64,000 bases of DNA from Sphingobacterium corticibacterium (GTDB lineage Bacteria; Bacteroidota; Bacteroidia; Sphingobacteriales; Sphingobacteriaceae), in contig NZ_SGIT01000001.1 in the NCBI RefSeq assembly GCF_004208525.1, positions 1,550,001 through 1,614,000 of the forward strand, in the 5' to 3' direction. Position numbers and translations under genes: made by a program. Shown in pieces: positions 43,288 to 53,075 of this stretch. A model generated the notes under the pieces. That model made no database searches. It saw only the letters and a program-made list of their open reading frames with translations, and was not told the DNA's origin. Numbering within the stretch: position 1 is the stretch's first letter; each line of letters starts with the position of its first letter.

Positions 43288-46284
43288 ATGAAAATCAGAC
43301 AACTATCCAAATTAGCCTTGGCAGTCGCACTCAGCAGCGCGATCATGTTTGAAGGCTGTCAGAAGTACGATGACGACATCGCACGACTCGAGCAGGGTAT
43401 CGAGCAAAATTCTTCTGACATCGCTAGTTTAAAAGACCAACTAGCAACTTTTGCCGCAAACAATGTGGTAGAATCGGTCACCTCTATAACCGGAGGCTTC
43501 AAGATCAACTTTAAACGTCCAGACGGCACTACTTTTTCGTATGACATCGTCAACGGCGGCAAAGGCGACAAGGGAGACAAAGGAGATACAGGGGATGCCG
43601 GAGACAACGGCACCTCACCTTTAATCCGCATTAATGCCACAAGTGGCAACTGGGAAATCGCCCAAAACGGAGCTGACTACGTCGATACCGGCATCAAAGC
43701 CAAAGGAGACAAAGGTGAGCCAGGCGAACCGGGGCAAGGCGGATCAGGAACACCTGGAGCACCAGGTCAGGATGGCCGGGACGGTTCTCTAGTGACCATC
43801 GAAACGGCAGATGGCAAGCAATATTGGCATATTGACGGTGAAAACACGGGCGTACAAGCCTATTTTGGCGATATCGCCATGATTGCGACAGATGGCGGTT
43901 ATAACGTGGTATTTACCGATGCGGAGGGCAATTCATCCAGCAGCGTCTTTTTAGCAACCCAAGCCGTAGCGGTAAACAGCTTAACGCTATTACCAAGCCT
44001 TCACAGCTCTAACACACCAGTGGTATTATTCCCACGTATTGTTGATGATGCAACGAGCAGAACAACGGCTATGCAAGGTTACGCAACGATCACGTATAAT
44101 TTAAATCCATTTGGCGTTGCTACAGCCAACTATCAGGCCAACGGCTTATTGACCGAAAAAACAGAAGAAGTATCTTTCCGTTCTTCTGGAGCTGCACCAA
44201 GCACAAGCTTCGAAAAAGTGGGACAGGAAGTGAAAACTTTCGGTGATATTACTGTAAAATACAAACCCGTAAATAACACCGGAAACAGTGTATTCCCGAA
44301 CCCATCCGGCAACGAGCACCTACACGTTGCTTTGCAGGTAAAAAACCTCAAAGCCGCAGAAAACCAACAATATGTAGCGTCTTCTTTCAACGTAGCTAAG
44401 GAAGAGATTATCGAGAAAGACGAAGTAACAATCGAGAAAGCTGTTAAGAATGCAACTACCGAAGAGTGGGAAGTGCGCGCAGGTGTTAGTCCTAGCTTCA
44501 ACGGAAGCGCATTCACGGAGCCTGGCAATAACAGTTCGGCACTTGCGTTGGCTGTAGGTACGGCGACAAGCAAATCAGAACATGACTTTATTCTACATGT
44601 GGTTGACGACGCACAAAATAAGAACGATGGCGGAATTGAGTTAGAGAAAGAACTAAGAGGATTCTTTGCCCGTACACAGCTCAATGATCAAATTGTATCG
44701 TTGGACAATAATGGTCTTGATGGATACGACCTACGTTTCTCTCTTGCTTCCGGCGGACCAACTAATCAAGGTAACTGGATTACCATTGACGCGAACACTG
44801 GTTTGATCAAAGTAAAAGAGTCAACACCTGGCCATACCAATACAGCTGCAGTAGGCAACACTTCCATTGTGAAAGCCGATTTGTATTCTACTGGTCCAAC
44901 TGGTGGTAATTTAATCGCAAGCCGCTACGTTAATGTAGGCTATACACAAACTACTGCAACGGCGATTGATATCGTAGGTAAATCAACTTTTACCTTATCT
45001 GCTGCTGCGACACTGCAAGGCGCTATCACATGGCCTAACCCAACGCAGTCGCTGGACAATGCCTACAATTTAGTCGGAAAATCGGCACCAGATTTCCATG
45101 CAACATACAACTTTACCCCAGCTACTAACAACCCAGCAGGCTTTACATTTATCGATGCGGATAATACGACGCAATCTGTAACACGTAAAGTTGAAATTGA
45201 TCAAAATGTCGTTAATCCAGGAACGTATACCCTATATGGTGTTTATGAATCCTCGGTATCGACAGAACCAGATGTAAACGTAAAGGTTGATGTTACGGTA
45301 ACATTGAATGGAGACATCAAATACAACACGAAAGATGGATACTGGGAAAACAATGCGGTACGCGTGTTTGGTACACCACAGGGAACTGCTAACTGGCAGC
45401 TGGCTGGCGATCTTGACGAGTATATCTTCTTAACAAGCAATATCCAGGGACCTTCTGTATCACATACATTCACTGTATTGCCTGTGGTTGCTTCGCCAGC
45501 AGTTTATGTCACAGGGTTTAATCCGGCAAATGCTACTGCAACAGCCCTGAGAGCATTCACCAGTGCAAACGATGGTAATATCGGCGGCGAATACTTCCAC
45601 TTAATCAACCCATCTGCACCTAATGCTGCATCACCTGAAGCCCGCAGTGCATTCAACTACATCACTGGCTGGAGCTATGTTAAACCTGCTACGAAAGTAC
45701 GCGTGGATTACTTCCTAAACGCTAACCCTGTGGCTTATAAGTCCGAGACTATCGACGTACGGTTCAAGAATCCAGTAAAAACACTCGAAATTGAACAAAA
45801 TGGTACCACTCAGGTAACGGATAAGCAAGGTGGCAACAACAATCAAGATGTAGACATCCGTCAGTTCTTGAAGTTGACAGATTACAGAAATGTTGTTCTT
45901 TGGGATTTTGATCACACAGCTCCGGTAACACACACCGTAAACAGTGAGTACTTGAATCGTTATGGAATTACCGCTCTAGGAGGTACTGCTACTACACCTA
46001 CCGTGGATCCTGCAAGCGTGACCTTGACGAAAGCGTACTATAACGCCAACCCTGGCACTGATATCAAGAACATCCTTCCACAGTTCACTTTCGCGGAAGT
46101 TGTTGCTGGCGGTAACGGTTCGGCTGTATTACGTTGGAGAAACGACGGTGCTAATACGATCACACAAGCGATCACATTAGAATATACCGTTACTGTTGAA
46201 AACAGATACAACGATGGTTCGGTAAGCAGCAGTGCTAACGACATCACCAAAGTAATTAAGGTAGTCGTTAATCCACAACCTTAA
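43288..46284 (+). CDS. Large collagen-like surface lipoprotein
   Basis: This 998-residue protein has a lipoprotein signal (IMFEGC, Cys24), then a short coiled coil (about 28-60). A DUF4988-like module carries two collagen-type Gly-X-Y stretches (about 90-108 and 140-166, the second with one interruption). They flank a small domain with SGNWEIAQNGADYVDTG. The remaining 800 residues are Ser/Thr/Asn-rich beta-strand modules with Ig-like features. The Gly-X-Y pieces may trimerise. It is probably anchored to the outer membrane and exposed on the surface. The role is unknown; adhesion or a coat protein are options. Confidence 0.85.
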   Translation: MKIRQLSKLALAVALSSAIMFEGCQKYDDDIARLEQGIEQNSSDIASLKDQLATFAANNVVESVTSITGGFKINFKRPDGTTFSYDIVNGGKGDKGDKGDTGDAGDNGTSPLIRINATSGNWEIAQNGADYVDTGIKAKGDKGEPGEPGQGGSGTPGAPGQDGRDGSLVTIETADGKQYWHIDGENTGVQAYFGDIAMIATDGGYNVVFTDAEGNSSSSVFLATQAVAVNSLTLLPSLHSSNTPVVLFPRIVDDATSRTTAMQGYATITYNLNPFGVATANYQANGLLTEKTEEVSFRSSGAAPSTSFEKVGQEVKTFGDITVKYKPVNNTGNSVFPNPSGNEHLHVALQVKNLKAAENQQYVASSFNVAKEEIIEKDEVTIEKAVKNATTEEWEVRAGVSPSFNGSAFTEPGNNSSALALAVGTATSKSEHDFILHVVDDAQNKNDGGIELEKELRGFFARTQLNDQIVSLDNNGLDGYDLRFSLASGGPTNQGNWITIDANTGLIKVKESTPGHTNTAAVGNTSIVKADLYSTGPTGGNLIASRYVNVGYTQTTATAIDIVGKSTFTLSAAATLQGAITWPNPTQSLDNAYNLVGKSAPDFHATYNFTPATNNPAGFTFIDADNTTQSVTRKVEIDQNVVNPGTYTLYGVYESSVSTEPDVNVKVDVTVTLNGDIKYNTKDGYWENNAVRVFGTPQGTANWQLAGDLDEYIFLTSNIQGPSVSHTFTVLPVVASPAVYVTGFNPANATATALRAFTSANDGNIGGEYFHLINPSAPNAASPEARSAFNYITGWSYVKPATKVRVDYFLNANPVAYKSETIDVRFKNPVKTLEIEQNGTTQVTDKQGGNNNQDVDIRQFLKLTDYRNVVLWDFDHTAPVTHTVNSEYLNRYGITALGGTATTPTVDPASVTLTKAYYNANPGTDIKNILPQFTFAEVVAGGNGSAVLRWRNDGANTITQAITLEYTVTVENRYNDGSVSSSANDITKVIKVVVNPQP

Positions 46285-46319
46285 TATCATCAAGGAGTAG
46301 TTCTCTCATTAATATAAGA

Positions 46320-46352
46320 AAGGTGGTATGGAAACATACCACCCTTCTTTTA
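46320..46352 (+). terminator. Strong hairpin terminator/attenuator after the collagen-like gene
   Basis: GGTGGTATG (46322-46330) pairs perfectly with CATACCACC (46335-46343) around a GAAA tetraloop, followed by CTTCTTTT. It lies between the collagen-like gene and the outer-membrane protein gene, whose ATG is only about 11 bases past the T run. Read-through would give lower expression of the downstream genes. Confidence 0.75.
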
Positions 46353-46362
46353 AATAAAAATT

Positions 46363-47160
46363 ATGAACAAATTATTAACCACCATACTCTTTGCCTGTGT
46401 GCTCACCCCTTTCATAGCCCGTACACAAACCATTTCGTCTACAGAACAAAAAGAAAGGCAAAACATGGTCAAGTTCAACACACTAACGCTTCTGGGAGGA
46501 AAGTTTGCTTTTGAATACGAACGTTTATTGACCAATCGCATAGCCGTGGGTGCCACGATTAGTGTACGCCCTGAAAAAAAGATTCCATTTAGCGCTACCG
46601 TAAAGAATTTTGTCGACGATGAAGAGCTCAACAACCTCATTGACGACTTCAAGAGTTCCAATTTCTCCATTACGCCTGAAGTACGCTTCTATGCTTCGAA
46701 ACGCGGACTTTTTCGAGGCTTCTATATTGCACCCTATGTGAAGTATGCCAGCTATGGGGCCTCACTTCCTTACGATTTTGAAGTGGAAGTAGAAGATCAA
46801 GGCACGGAATACTATAATCGAACAGAGACTATCCCTTTAAAAGGAGATATCCAAGCTTTTACGGCAGGAATATCTTTCGGCACGCATTTTAAGCTATCAC
46901 GTAACATCTATCTCGACTGGCGCATATTGGGACCAGGGTACGGTACGAGTAAAGGAAAGGTTTCAGGGACAATGGCCTTGAATGCTGATGAACAAGCAGC
47001 GTTACGCGAAAGCATGGAAGAACTCAAAACCGACTTAGGTGACCTTCCGCTTGGTATCAAGCTCGATTATGAAGTACACGACAATGGCACCAACGTAACG
47101 ATATTACGTAGTCCATGGGCAGGCATCCGTACAGGTCTCTCCGTAGGCTATCGTTTTTAA
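46363..47160 (+). CDS. DUF3575-like outer-membrane beta-barrel protein
   Basis: This 265-residue protein has a signal peptide (ending ARTQ) and alternating amphipathic strands ending in an aromatic residue (GLSVGYRF), typical of outer-membrane barrels. It resembles DUF3575. It is encoded right after the collagen-like lipoprotein behind a terminator, with no promoter between, so it may rely on read-through. It may anchor or help display that protein; this is inference. Confidence 0.72.
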   Translation: MNKLLTTILFACVLTPFIARTQTISSTEQKERQNMVKFNTLTLLGGKFAFEYERLLTNRIAVGATISVRPEKKIPFSATVKNFVDDEELNNLIDDFKSSNFSITPEVRFYASKRGLFRGFYIAPYVKYASYGASLPYDFEVEVEDQGTEYYNRTETIPLKGDIQAFTAGISFGTHFKLSRNIYLDWRILGPGYGTSKGKVSGTMALNADEQAALRESMEELKTDLGDLPLGIKLDYEVHDNGTNVTILRSPWAGIRTGLSVGYRF

Positions 47161-47206
47161 ATTAAATCGAAATAAAAAATTTAACTAATCCCAATACCTA
47201 ACATAT

Positions 47207-47317
47207 ATGAAGAATACAGAGATAGTAGAAATCGTTGGTTACATGATAACCAGTGGCATTTTGCTTTTCATTGCACAGCGCATAAAAGCAAAACTTCTAC
47301 GAGGACAGTCTCACTGA
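47207..47317 (+). CDS. Tiny single-pass membrane peptide (36 residues)
   Basis: An ATG at 47207 opens 36 codons: MKNTEIVEIVGYMITSGILL, then a short hydrophobic run and the basic end RIKAKLLRG, stop at 47315-47317. One helix is long enough to span the membrane with a basic cytoplasmic tail. It has no known family and short frames arise by chance, so the support is moderate: position in the operon and a clean membrane-protein pattern. Confidence 0.35.
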   Translation: MKNTEIVEIVGYMITSGILLFIAQRIKAKLLRGQSH

Positions 47318-47367
47318 GCTTCCTCGAAAACTCCCTATTTTTTGATAAAACTAACAAAAGACACGTC

Positions 47368-48501
47368 ATGAGAGCCATTCTGTTTTCCTTAAGTATTTTC
47401 ATGTTCTGCATATTTCAGTCATGTAAAGATCCAGATATTAAACCGGAGGACGAAGATAAGTTCCGAACGGTATTGGTATACTTGGCCGCCAACAATAGCT
47501 TGGAGCTCGAAGCTTACAAAAATATGGATCAAATGGAAAACGCTCTGGGCGATATAGATGGCAATCTGATTGTTTATGCAAAATTGCCGGGGAATAAACC
47601 ATCTCTTTACCACATATACAAAAAAGAAGGTGAAAAGGCCAGGAAGGTAAAGATTAAGGATTATGAACCGCATAATTCCAGCGATCCCATCACCATGAGA
47701 CTTGTATTAGAGGACGTCAGAAATCTTTTTCCAGCAAAAACTTTTGGATTGGTATTATGGTCTCATGCCACAGGCTGGATCCCGAGTAGTAACGGCAACA
47801 TCAAGCTGAAATCCTTTGGAGATGACGGCGGCAGTCAAATGGACGTAAAAGAACTCCATTCCGCATTGCCTTATACCTTCGATTTCATCCTATTCGATGC
47901 TTGTTCGATGGCCAGTGTGGAAGTGCTCTATGAGATTAAGGAAAAAGCTAAATATTTCATTGCATCACCGGGCGAAGTCATTGCCAATGGCATGCCTTAT
48001 GACAAAATTACCAATGACCTATTCTCCCCTGACGTTAATGCCTATCGTCTTTTGGCCGAAAAATATCATGCTCATTATGATAATCTTTCCGGCCTGCATC
48101 GCTCGGCCACCATATCGGTGATTGATGCTTCTAAACTGCAAGATGTAGCATCGGAAACGAAACATATTATCCTTTCTCAACAGCCCCTACATACCGATTA
48201 CAATCGCAATCATATACAGCGCATGGATTTTGATCGAATTGGAAACCCATTGATCGCATTTGATTTTTTGGATTTTATGGAGCAAAATTATAGCCACGTG
48301 GCATCCTATAGAAACTTACAGTCAACATTGGAGAAAGCTGTCGTATTCAAAGCAAATACTCCATCTTTTAATGGCTTTACGATTGACAAAAATTCGGGTT
48401 TGACCTGTTACATTCCCCATCCGGACAATGAAGAAACAGTACATACCTATTATCGTACACTAAAATGGTATACCGACAGCGGTTTCGACAAATTATTATA
48501 A
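47368..48501 (+). CDS. Clostripain-family (C11) cysteine peptidase lipoprotein
   Basis: This 377-residue protein has a lipoprotein signal (lipobox FQSC) and a caspase-like fold of the C11 family. The catalytic His lies in LVLWSHATGW and the catalytic Cys in ILFDACSMASVEVLYEI. Substrate-pocket and later strands (SPGEVIANGMPYDKI) match clostripain relatives. Such enzymes cleave after basic residues, and family members include secreted toxins and maturases. Placed after a surface-protein gene, it may process that protein, but this is inference. Confidence 0.88.
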   Translation: MRAILFSLSIFMFCIFQSCKDPDIKPEDEDKFRTVLVYLAANNSLELEAYKNMDQMENALGDIDGNLIVYAKLPGNKPSLYHIYKKEGEKARKVKIKDYEPHNSSDPITMRLVLEDVRNLFPAKTFGLVLWSHATGWIPSSNGNIKLKSFGDDGGSQMDVKELHSALPYTFDFILFDACSMASVEVLYEIKEKAKYFIASPGEVIANGMPYDKITNDLFSPDVNAYRLLAEKYHAHYDNLSGLHRSATISVIDASKLQDVASETKHIILSQQPLHTDYNRNHIQRMDFDRIGNPLIAFDFLDFMEQNYSHVASYRNLQSTLEKAVVFKANTPSFNGFTIDKNSGLTCYIPHPDNEETVHTYYRTLKWYTDSGFDKLL

Positions 48502-48578
48502 TTGTTCCTAATCAGCATACTTTTCAGTTCTCCCTAAAAAACTGTATTTTCGCCTGTTGATTTTTAGAGGCATAGCGT

Positions 48579-51500
48579 ATGCAGTTAGTAAAATTAGAGA
48601 TTAAAGGATTTAAGAGTTTTGGCGACAAGATCACCATTAATTTTAACGAGGGTGTAACCGCCATTGTGGGGCCCAACGGATGTGGAAAATCGAACGTCGT
48701 AGACGCTATCCGATGGGTGTTGGGTGAGCAGAGCACACGGATGCTGCGTTCAGAAAAGATGGAAAACATCATTTTCAACGGGACAGCAAATCGGAAACCT
48801 GCGAACTTGGCCGAAGTATCGTTAACCTTTGAAAATAATAACAAACTGCTGCCGACGGAATTCTCGACCGTTACCATTACCCGTAAACTGTATCGAAATG
48901 GCGACAGCGAATACCGTTTAAACGACGTAAAATGCCGTTTAAAGGATATTACCGATCTCTTTCTGGATACCGGCTTAGGAGCTGATACCTATTCGATCAT
49001 CGAGTTGAAGATGATTGACGAAATCATCAACAACAAAGATAATTCCCGCCGAAATCTATTCGAGGAAGCATCTGGTATCTCCAAATACAAAGTACGGAAG
49101 AAGCAAACCTTATCGAAATTAAAAGATACGGAAGCCGATTTAGACCGCGTCGATGATCTTCTTTATGAAATCAACAAGAATTTAAAACAGCTGGAAACCC
49201 AGGCTAAAAAAGCGGACAAATATTTTCAGCTTAAAGAAGAATACCGTGAAGCCAGTATAGGATTGGCCTATTACCGCCTCGAGGGATTCAGTACAGATTT
49301 AGAACGTATCGGCGAGCAGGAAAAAGTACAACAAGAACGTATCAAAGAAACCTCCACGAAAGTAGAAGGTCAGGAAAACCGACTGCGTACCCTGCGCGGA
49401 GATATTTTAGCCAAAGAAAAGAGCCTTGCAGTACAGCAAAAAAGCACCAACGACTACATCCATAAAATTCGATCTTACGAATCGGATAAAAAGATAAAGA
49501 ATGAACGTATTATTCATTTACAAGAAAAAGAGACTCGGGTTACGGCTGAACTAAACAACGATAAGAACCAGCTGGAACATGTGCAGTACATCCTAAAAAG
49601 ATTGAATGAAGAGCTTTTTGAGGAACAAGGAAAACTAGATGTTTTTCGGTTAGATATTGGACGTAACCAAACAGAAGTCGAGGAACTTCGGGGCCAACAA
49701 TCATCTGCCAAAGCAAAATTAGACAGCTTTACGCAACAGAGCAGCGAGCTTCAAAACAAGATTTATAAACTGGAAAAAGATATTGCTGTCCTGAACATTC
49801 AAAAGGAGGCGTTACAGCAGGAATCCATACGTACCATGACCGATGCTTCTGCGAAGGTGGAAGAGCTCAACGAGTTCAATAAAGCAGTGGAAAACCTGGA
49901 AGAGCGTGTAGAACAACAACAAAGTCAATATGATATTGCCCTACAAGCCGAGAATGCATTGCAGCAGCAAATCCAAACGGTTGAAGAACAGTTAAATGAA
50001 ACACGCACACAGCTAAACCGGGAATCTCGTTTGGTTGATGCAAAGCAGAATGAATATAACCTCACCAAATCCCTGGTGGATAATCTTGAGGGGTTTCCAG
50101 AATCTATTAAATTTTTACGCAAAAATGCAGGCTGGAAGAAATCATACCCCCTCTTTTCGGACATTCTCTTTTGCAAGGAAGAATACCGGGTTGCGATCGA
50201 AAATTACTTGGAGTCGGTTATGAACCATTATGTCGTGCAAGACCAGCAGGAAGCTGTGCAGGCCATTCAGCTATTGAGCGACGCATCCCGTGGAAAAGCA
50301 AACTTCTTCGTGCTAGAAGCAATTCAAGCGGTCAAAACCAAACCCCAAACACCTGAAAATACAATCCCTGCTTTAGAGGTTGTTAAGGTCGATAAGAAAT
50401 ATAGCCTACTCTGTGAGCAGCTTTTACAACACGTATTTTTATTAAAACCCGAAGCTTCTGATAGCTTAGAAGAAGCCTTACCGGATGGCGATTTGGTTAT
50501 CTTACATTCCGAAGGAAAATTCTCCAAAAACCGTTTGGGATTGAATGGAGGTTCTGTCGGCCTATTTGAAGGGAAACGTATTGGTCGGGCGAAAAATCTG
50601 GAGAGCCTTACCAAAGAGATCAAGGAGCTCAACCAGAAAATCGAAAAACTGCAGCAGGACGAAGCGGATGCTATCGACCAATTAGCCACGTTGCGTATTA
50701 CCTCCCAGAAGGATGTTATCGATGAGCTTCGAATGGTATTAAACCGCTTAAACAACGAATTGATTTCTGTAAAAACCAAACAGGAACAATATCAAACGTT
50801 CATTGCCACTAGCCAGAACCGTAAACAGGATATTGAAAGTAAGATTACAGTCATCCAATATGAACTACAAAAGTCAGAACCTGAGTTGCAGATATTGAAA
50901 GTAGAAGCAGAATCGAGTCAAAAGCAGTTAGCGGAATTGCAGCATGCCTATGCCGAAATTGCGGAGGTACTGAACGAGAAATCGGCTTCCTTCAATCAAG
51001 AGAACATTCGTTTCCATCAGCAGCAAAATAAGGTATCCAGTTTACAAAAAGATTTGGAATATCGAGAAAGCCAACAAGAAGCCTTTGAAGCCCGAATAAC
51101 GAAAAATTCGTTGGAATACGAACAAGTGAAAGTGGATATGAAAGATGCTTCTCACGTTGTAGACCATAACGATGAGGATCTCGTGGCGATGTATGCGCAA
51201 AAAGAGGAGCTCGAAAAAGGTCTACAAGAGATCGAAGAGGATTTCTATACCACACGTCGTATAATCAATGAACTCGAAGAAGAAATCACCCAGTTACGCC
51301 GTAGCAAAGATCAGGACGATTTTCTATTGTCCGAATTAAAAGATAAGAAGACGGCTTTACAGATAGACCTCAATAGCTTAAAAGAACGTTTATCGGTGGA
51401 GTTTAACATCGACATCAACTCCTTACTTGAAGGTGACATGCCGGAGATTTCGGCTAGCCAAGATGAATTAACGACCACTTGTGATAAGCTTAAAAAGCAA

Positions 51501-52115
51501 CTGGATTCATACGGTTCTATTAATCCGATGGCCAAAGAAGCTTACGACGAAATACAGGAACGGCACGACTTTATCTCAAAAGAGAAAAACGATCTACTGG
51601 ATGCCAAAGCATCCTTAATGGCCACCATCAACGAGATAGATCAAACGGCAAACGACAAGTTTATGCATGCCTTCAATACGGTCCGCGACAACTTTGTGCA
51701 CGTATTCCGTTCTTTATTTAATCAAGAAGATTCCTGCGATATGGTGTTGACCGATCCAGCTAATCCATTAGAATCGGATATTGATATTATCGCGCGTCCG
51801 AAAGGCAAACGTCCGTTATCCATCAACCAATTGTCTGGTGGTGAGAAGACCCTTACCGCAACAGCACTGCTATTCTCCTTGTATTTGTTAAAACCTGCTC
51901 CATTCTGTATATTCGACGAAGTCGATGCGCCATTGGATGATACCAACATTGATAAGTTCAACAATATCATTAAGGATTTCTCCAAGAACTCACAGTTTAT
52001 CATTGTTTCGCACAACAAACGGACCATAGCAAGCACAGATATTATTTACGGTGTCACGATGGTAGAGCAAGGCGTTTCACGTGTCGTACCGGTAGATTTG
52101 CGGGATGTAGCATAA
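48579..52115 (+). CDS. smc: Chromosome segregation protein SMC
   Basis: This 1178-residue ATPase has the N-terminal Walker A (GPNGCGKSN, about 32-40), two long coiled-coil arms (about 165-500 and 670-1020) and a hinge at about 515-640. The C-terminal half carries the signature LSGGEKTLTATAL and Walker B PFCIFDEVDAPLDD. SMC condenses and aligns the chromosome with ScpA/ScpB. The length is normal for the family. It stands alone on the plus strand. Confidence 0.97.
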   Translation: MQLVKLEIKGFKSFGDKITINFNEGVTAIVGPNGCGKSNVVDAIRWVLGEQSTRMLRSEKMENIIFNGTANRKPANLAEVSLTFENNNKLLPTEFSTVTITRKLYRNGDSEYRLNDVKCRLKDITDLFLDTGLGADTYSIIELKMIDEIINNKDNSRRNLFEEASGISKYKVRKKQTLSKLKDTEADLDRVDDLLYEINKNLKQLETQAKKADKYFQLKEEYREASIGLAYYRLEGFSTDLERIGEQEKVQQERIKETSTKVEGQENRLRTLRGDILAKEKSLAVQQKSTNDYIHKIRSYESDKKIKNERIIHLQEKETRVTAELNNDKNQLEHVQYILKRLNEELFEEQGKLDVFRLDIGRNQTEVEELRGQQSSAKAKLDSFTQQSSELQNKIYKLEKDIAVLNIQKEALQQESIRTMTDASAKVEELNEFNKAVENLEERVEQQQSQYDIALQAENALQQQIQTVEEQLNETRTQLNRESRLVDAKQNEYNLTKSLVDNLEGFPESIKFLRKNAGWKKSYPLFSDILFCKEEYRVAIENYLESVMNHYVVQDQQEAVQAIQLLSDASRGKANFFVLEAIQAVKTKPQTPENTIPALEVVKVDKKYSLLCEQLLQHVFLLKPEASDSLEEALPDGDLVILHSEGKFSKNRLGLNGGSVGLFEGKRIGRAKNLESLTKEIKELNQKIEKLQQDEADAIDQLATLRITSQKDVIDELRMVLNRLNNELISVKTKQEQYQTFIATSQNRKQDIESKITVIQYELQKSEPELQILKVEAESSQKQLAELQHAYAEIAEVLNEKSASFNQENIRFHQQQNKVSSLQKDLEYRESQQEAFEARITKNSLEYEQVKVDMKDASHVVDHNDEDLVAMYAQKEELEKGLQEIEEDFYTTRRIINELEEEITQLRRSKDQDDFLLSELKDKKTALQIDLNSLKERLSVEFNIDINSLLEGDMPEISASQDELTTTCDKLKKQLDSYGSINPMAKEAYDEIQERHDFISKEKNDLLDAKASLMATINEIDQTANDKFMHAFNTVRDNFVHVFRSLFNQEDSCDMVLTDPANPLESDIDIIARPKGKRPLSINQLSGGEKTLTATALLFSLYLLKPAPFCIFDEVDAPLDDTNIDKFNNIIKDFSKNSQFIIVSHNKRTIASTDIIYGVTMVEQGVSRVVPVDLRDVA

Positions 52116-52144
52116 CCTACTTTTTCAAGATTTGTATCTATTTT

Positions 52145-52175
52145 GTTGCAGATTAATTTCTAGTGTGTATATTTG
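52145..52175 (+). promoter_or_regulatory. Promoter of the DUF4198 gene
   Basis: TTG (52146-52148), 19 bases, then TATATTTG (52168-52175) is a full consensus match. Transcription would begin near 52182, about 20 bases before the ATG at 52204. Confidence 0.65.
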
Positions 52176-52203
52176 TCTGGAATCAGTCTAAATAAAATAC
52201 ACA

Positions 52204-52926
52204 ATGAAGAAATCTCCATTATTCGTGCTTTTAATAGCACTTCTATGCAGCAGTTTATCGCACACAGCCTATGCACACGCCCTGTGGATAGAATCATCTT
52301 CTACAACCGCTCCCAAAAACACCGTGCAAACTGTAAAGGTTTTTTATGGCGAATATGAACACGGAACCAAGGATCTGGTTAAAGATTGGTATTCCGATGT
52401 GAAAGCGCTCGAGCTCTATGTACAGCATCCTAACGGGCAGTCGACAAAATTGGAGACCCAGGTCGCTGACGATCATCTTTCAGCGTCTTTTACGCCGACA
52501 GAAGAGGGGCTGTATCTCATCCACACCACCCATGCTGCTGGAGAATTAGGCGGTAAAACAAAATATGTCTTCTCCGCTTCTCTTCCTGTGGTTGTTGGTG
52601 AATCTGATCTGATGATCACCAATCCTAAAGAAATAGATCTGTTGGCATTTGTCGCACCTCGTGAAAACCGTTTGAACCAAACCGTGGATATTTACCTCTT
52701 GGATAAGGGTAGCATTCCAGAGGCGACTAATGTTACCGTTATCAGTGCTGAGGGTTGGGCAAAAACATTCAAAACTGACGCGGACGGAAAAGTAAGTTTT
52801 TCACCGTTATGGAAGGGTATGTATGTCGTTGAAACCAGTAAATATCAGCCGCAAGAAGGCGTTTGGAACGAGAAAGCCCATACCCACGTTTGGCAATCTG
52901 CAACTACGATTTTCCATGTACATTAA
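52204..52926 (+). CDS. DUF4198-like periplasmic protein
   Basis: This 240-residue protein has a signal peptide (about residues 1-26, ending AYAHALWIE) and beta-sandwich domains like DUF4198. Members are often associated with metal (nickel/cobalt, copper or iron) uptake, with an N-terminal histidine next to the cleavage site, as seen here (HALWIE). The ligand is not known. It is a single gene with a strong promoter and a strong terminator. Confidence 0.75.
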   Translation: MKKSPLFVLLIALLCSSLSHTAYAHALWIESSSTTAPKNTVQTVKVFYGEYEHGTKDLVKDWYSDVKALELYVQHPNGQSTKLETQVADDHLSASFTPTEEGLYLIHTTHAAGELGGKTKYVFSASLPVVVGESDLMITNPKEIDLLAFVAPRENRLNQTVDIYLLDKGSIPEATNVTVISAEGWAKTFKTDADGKVSFSPLWKGMYVVETSKYQPQEGVWNEKAHTHVWQSATTIFHVH

Positions 52927-52962
52927 AAAAAACATCACATCTTTCATAAGCTAAAGAAATAT

Positions 52963-53001
52963 ATGAGCCGATTAGACCAACTAATCGGCTCATGGCTTTT
53001 T
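52963..53001 (+). terminator. Strong hairpin terminator after the DUF4198 gene
   Basis: ATGAGCCGATTAG (52963-52975) pairs perfectly with CTAATCGGCTCAT (52981-52993) around the loop ACCAA, followed by GGC and TTTTT. The 13-bp perfect stem makes it one of the best terminators in the window. Confidence 0.85.
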
Positions 53002-53075
53002 GCATAGATACTTGTTGATTTACTGTTAACCTCGTATAAATTACGTAACTTTAAGGAAATTAACAGGATACTACC

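Noticed and set aside
43558..43785. Gly-X-Y repeats as a CRISPR-like or tandem DNA repeat
   Set aside because: The short GGAGACAAA-type repeats are in frame and reflect collagen-like coding, with no spacers of constant length.
44133..44684. Minus-strand frame of 183 codons inside the collagen-like gene
   Set aside because: Its composition is Ser/Phe/Leu-rich, as expected from the complement of a Glu/Asn/Ser-rich coding strand; there is no promoter or family match.
42077..48501. A prophage or integrated element marked by the S24 repressor
   Set aside because: No integrase, terminase, capsid, tail or lysis genes and no flanking direct repeats or tRNA are seen.
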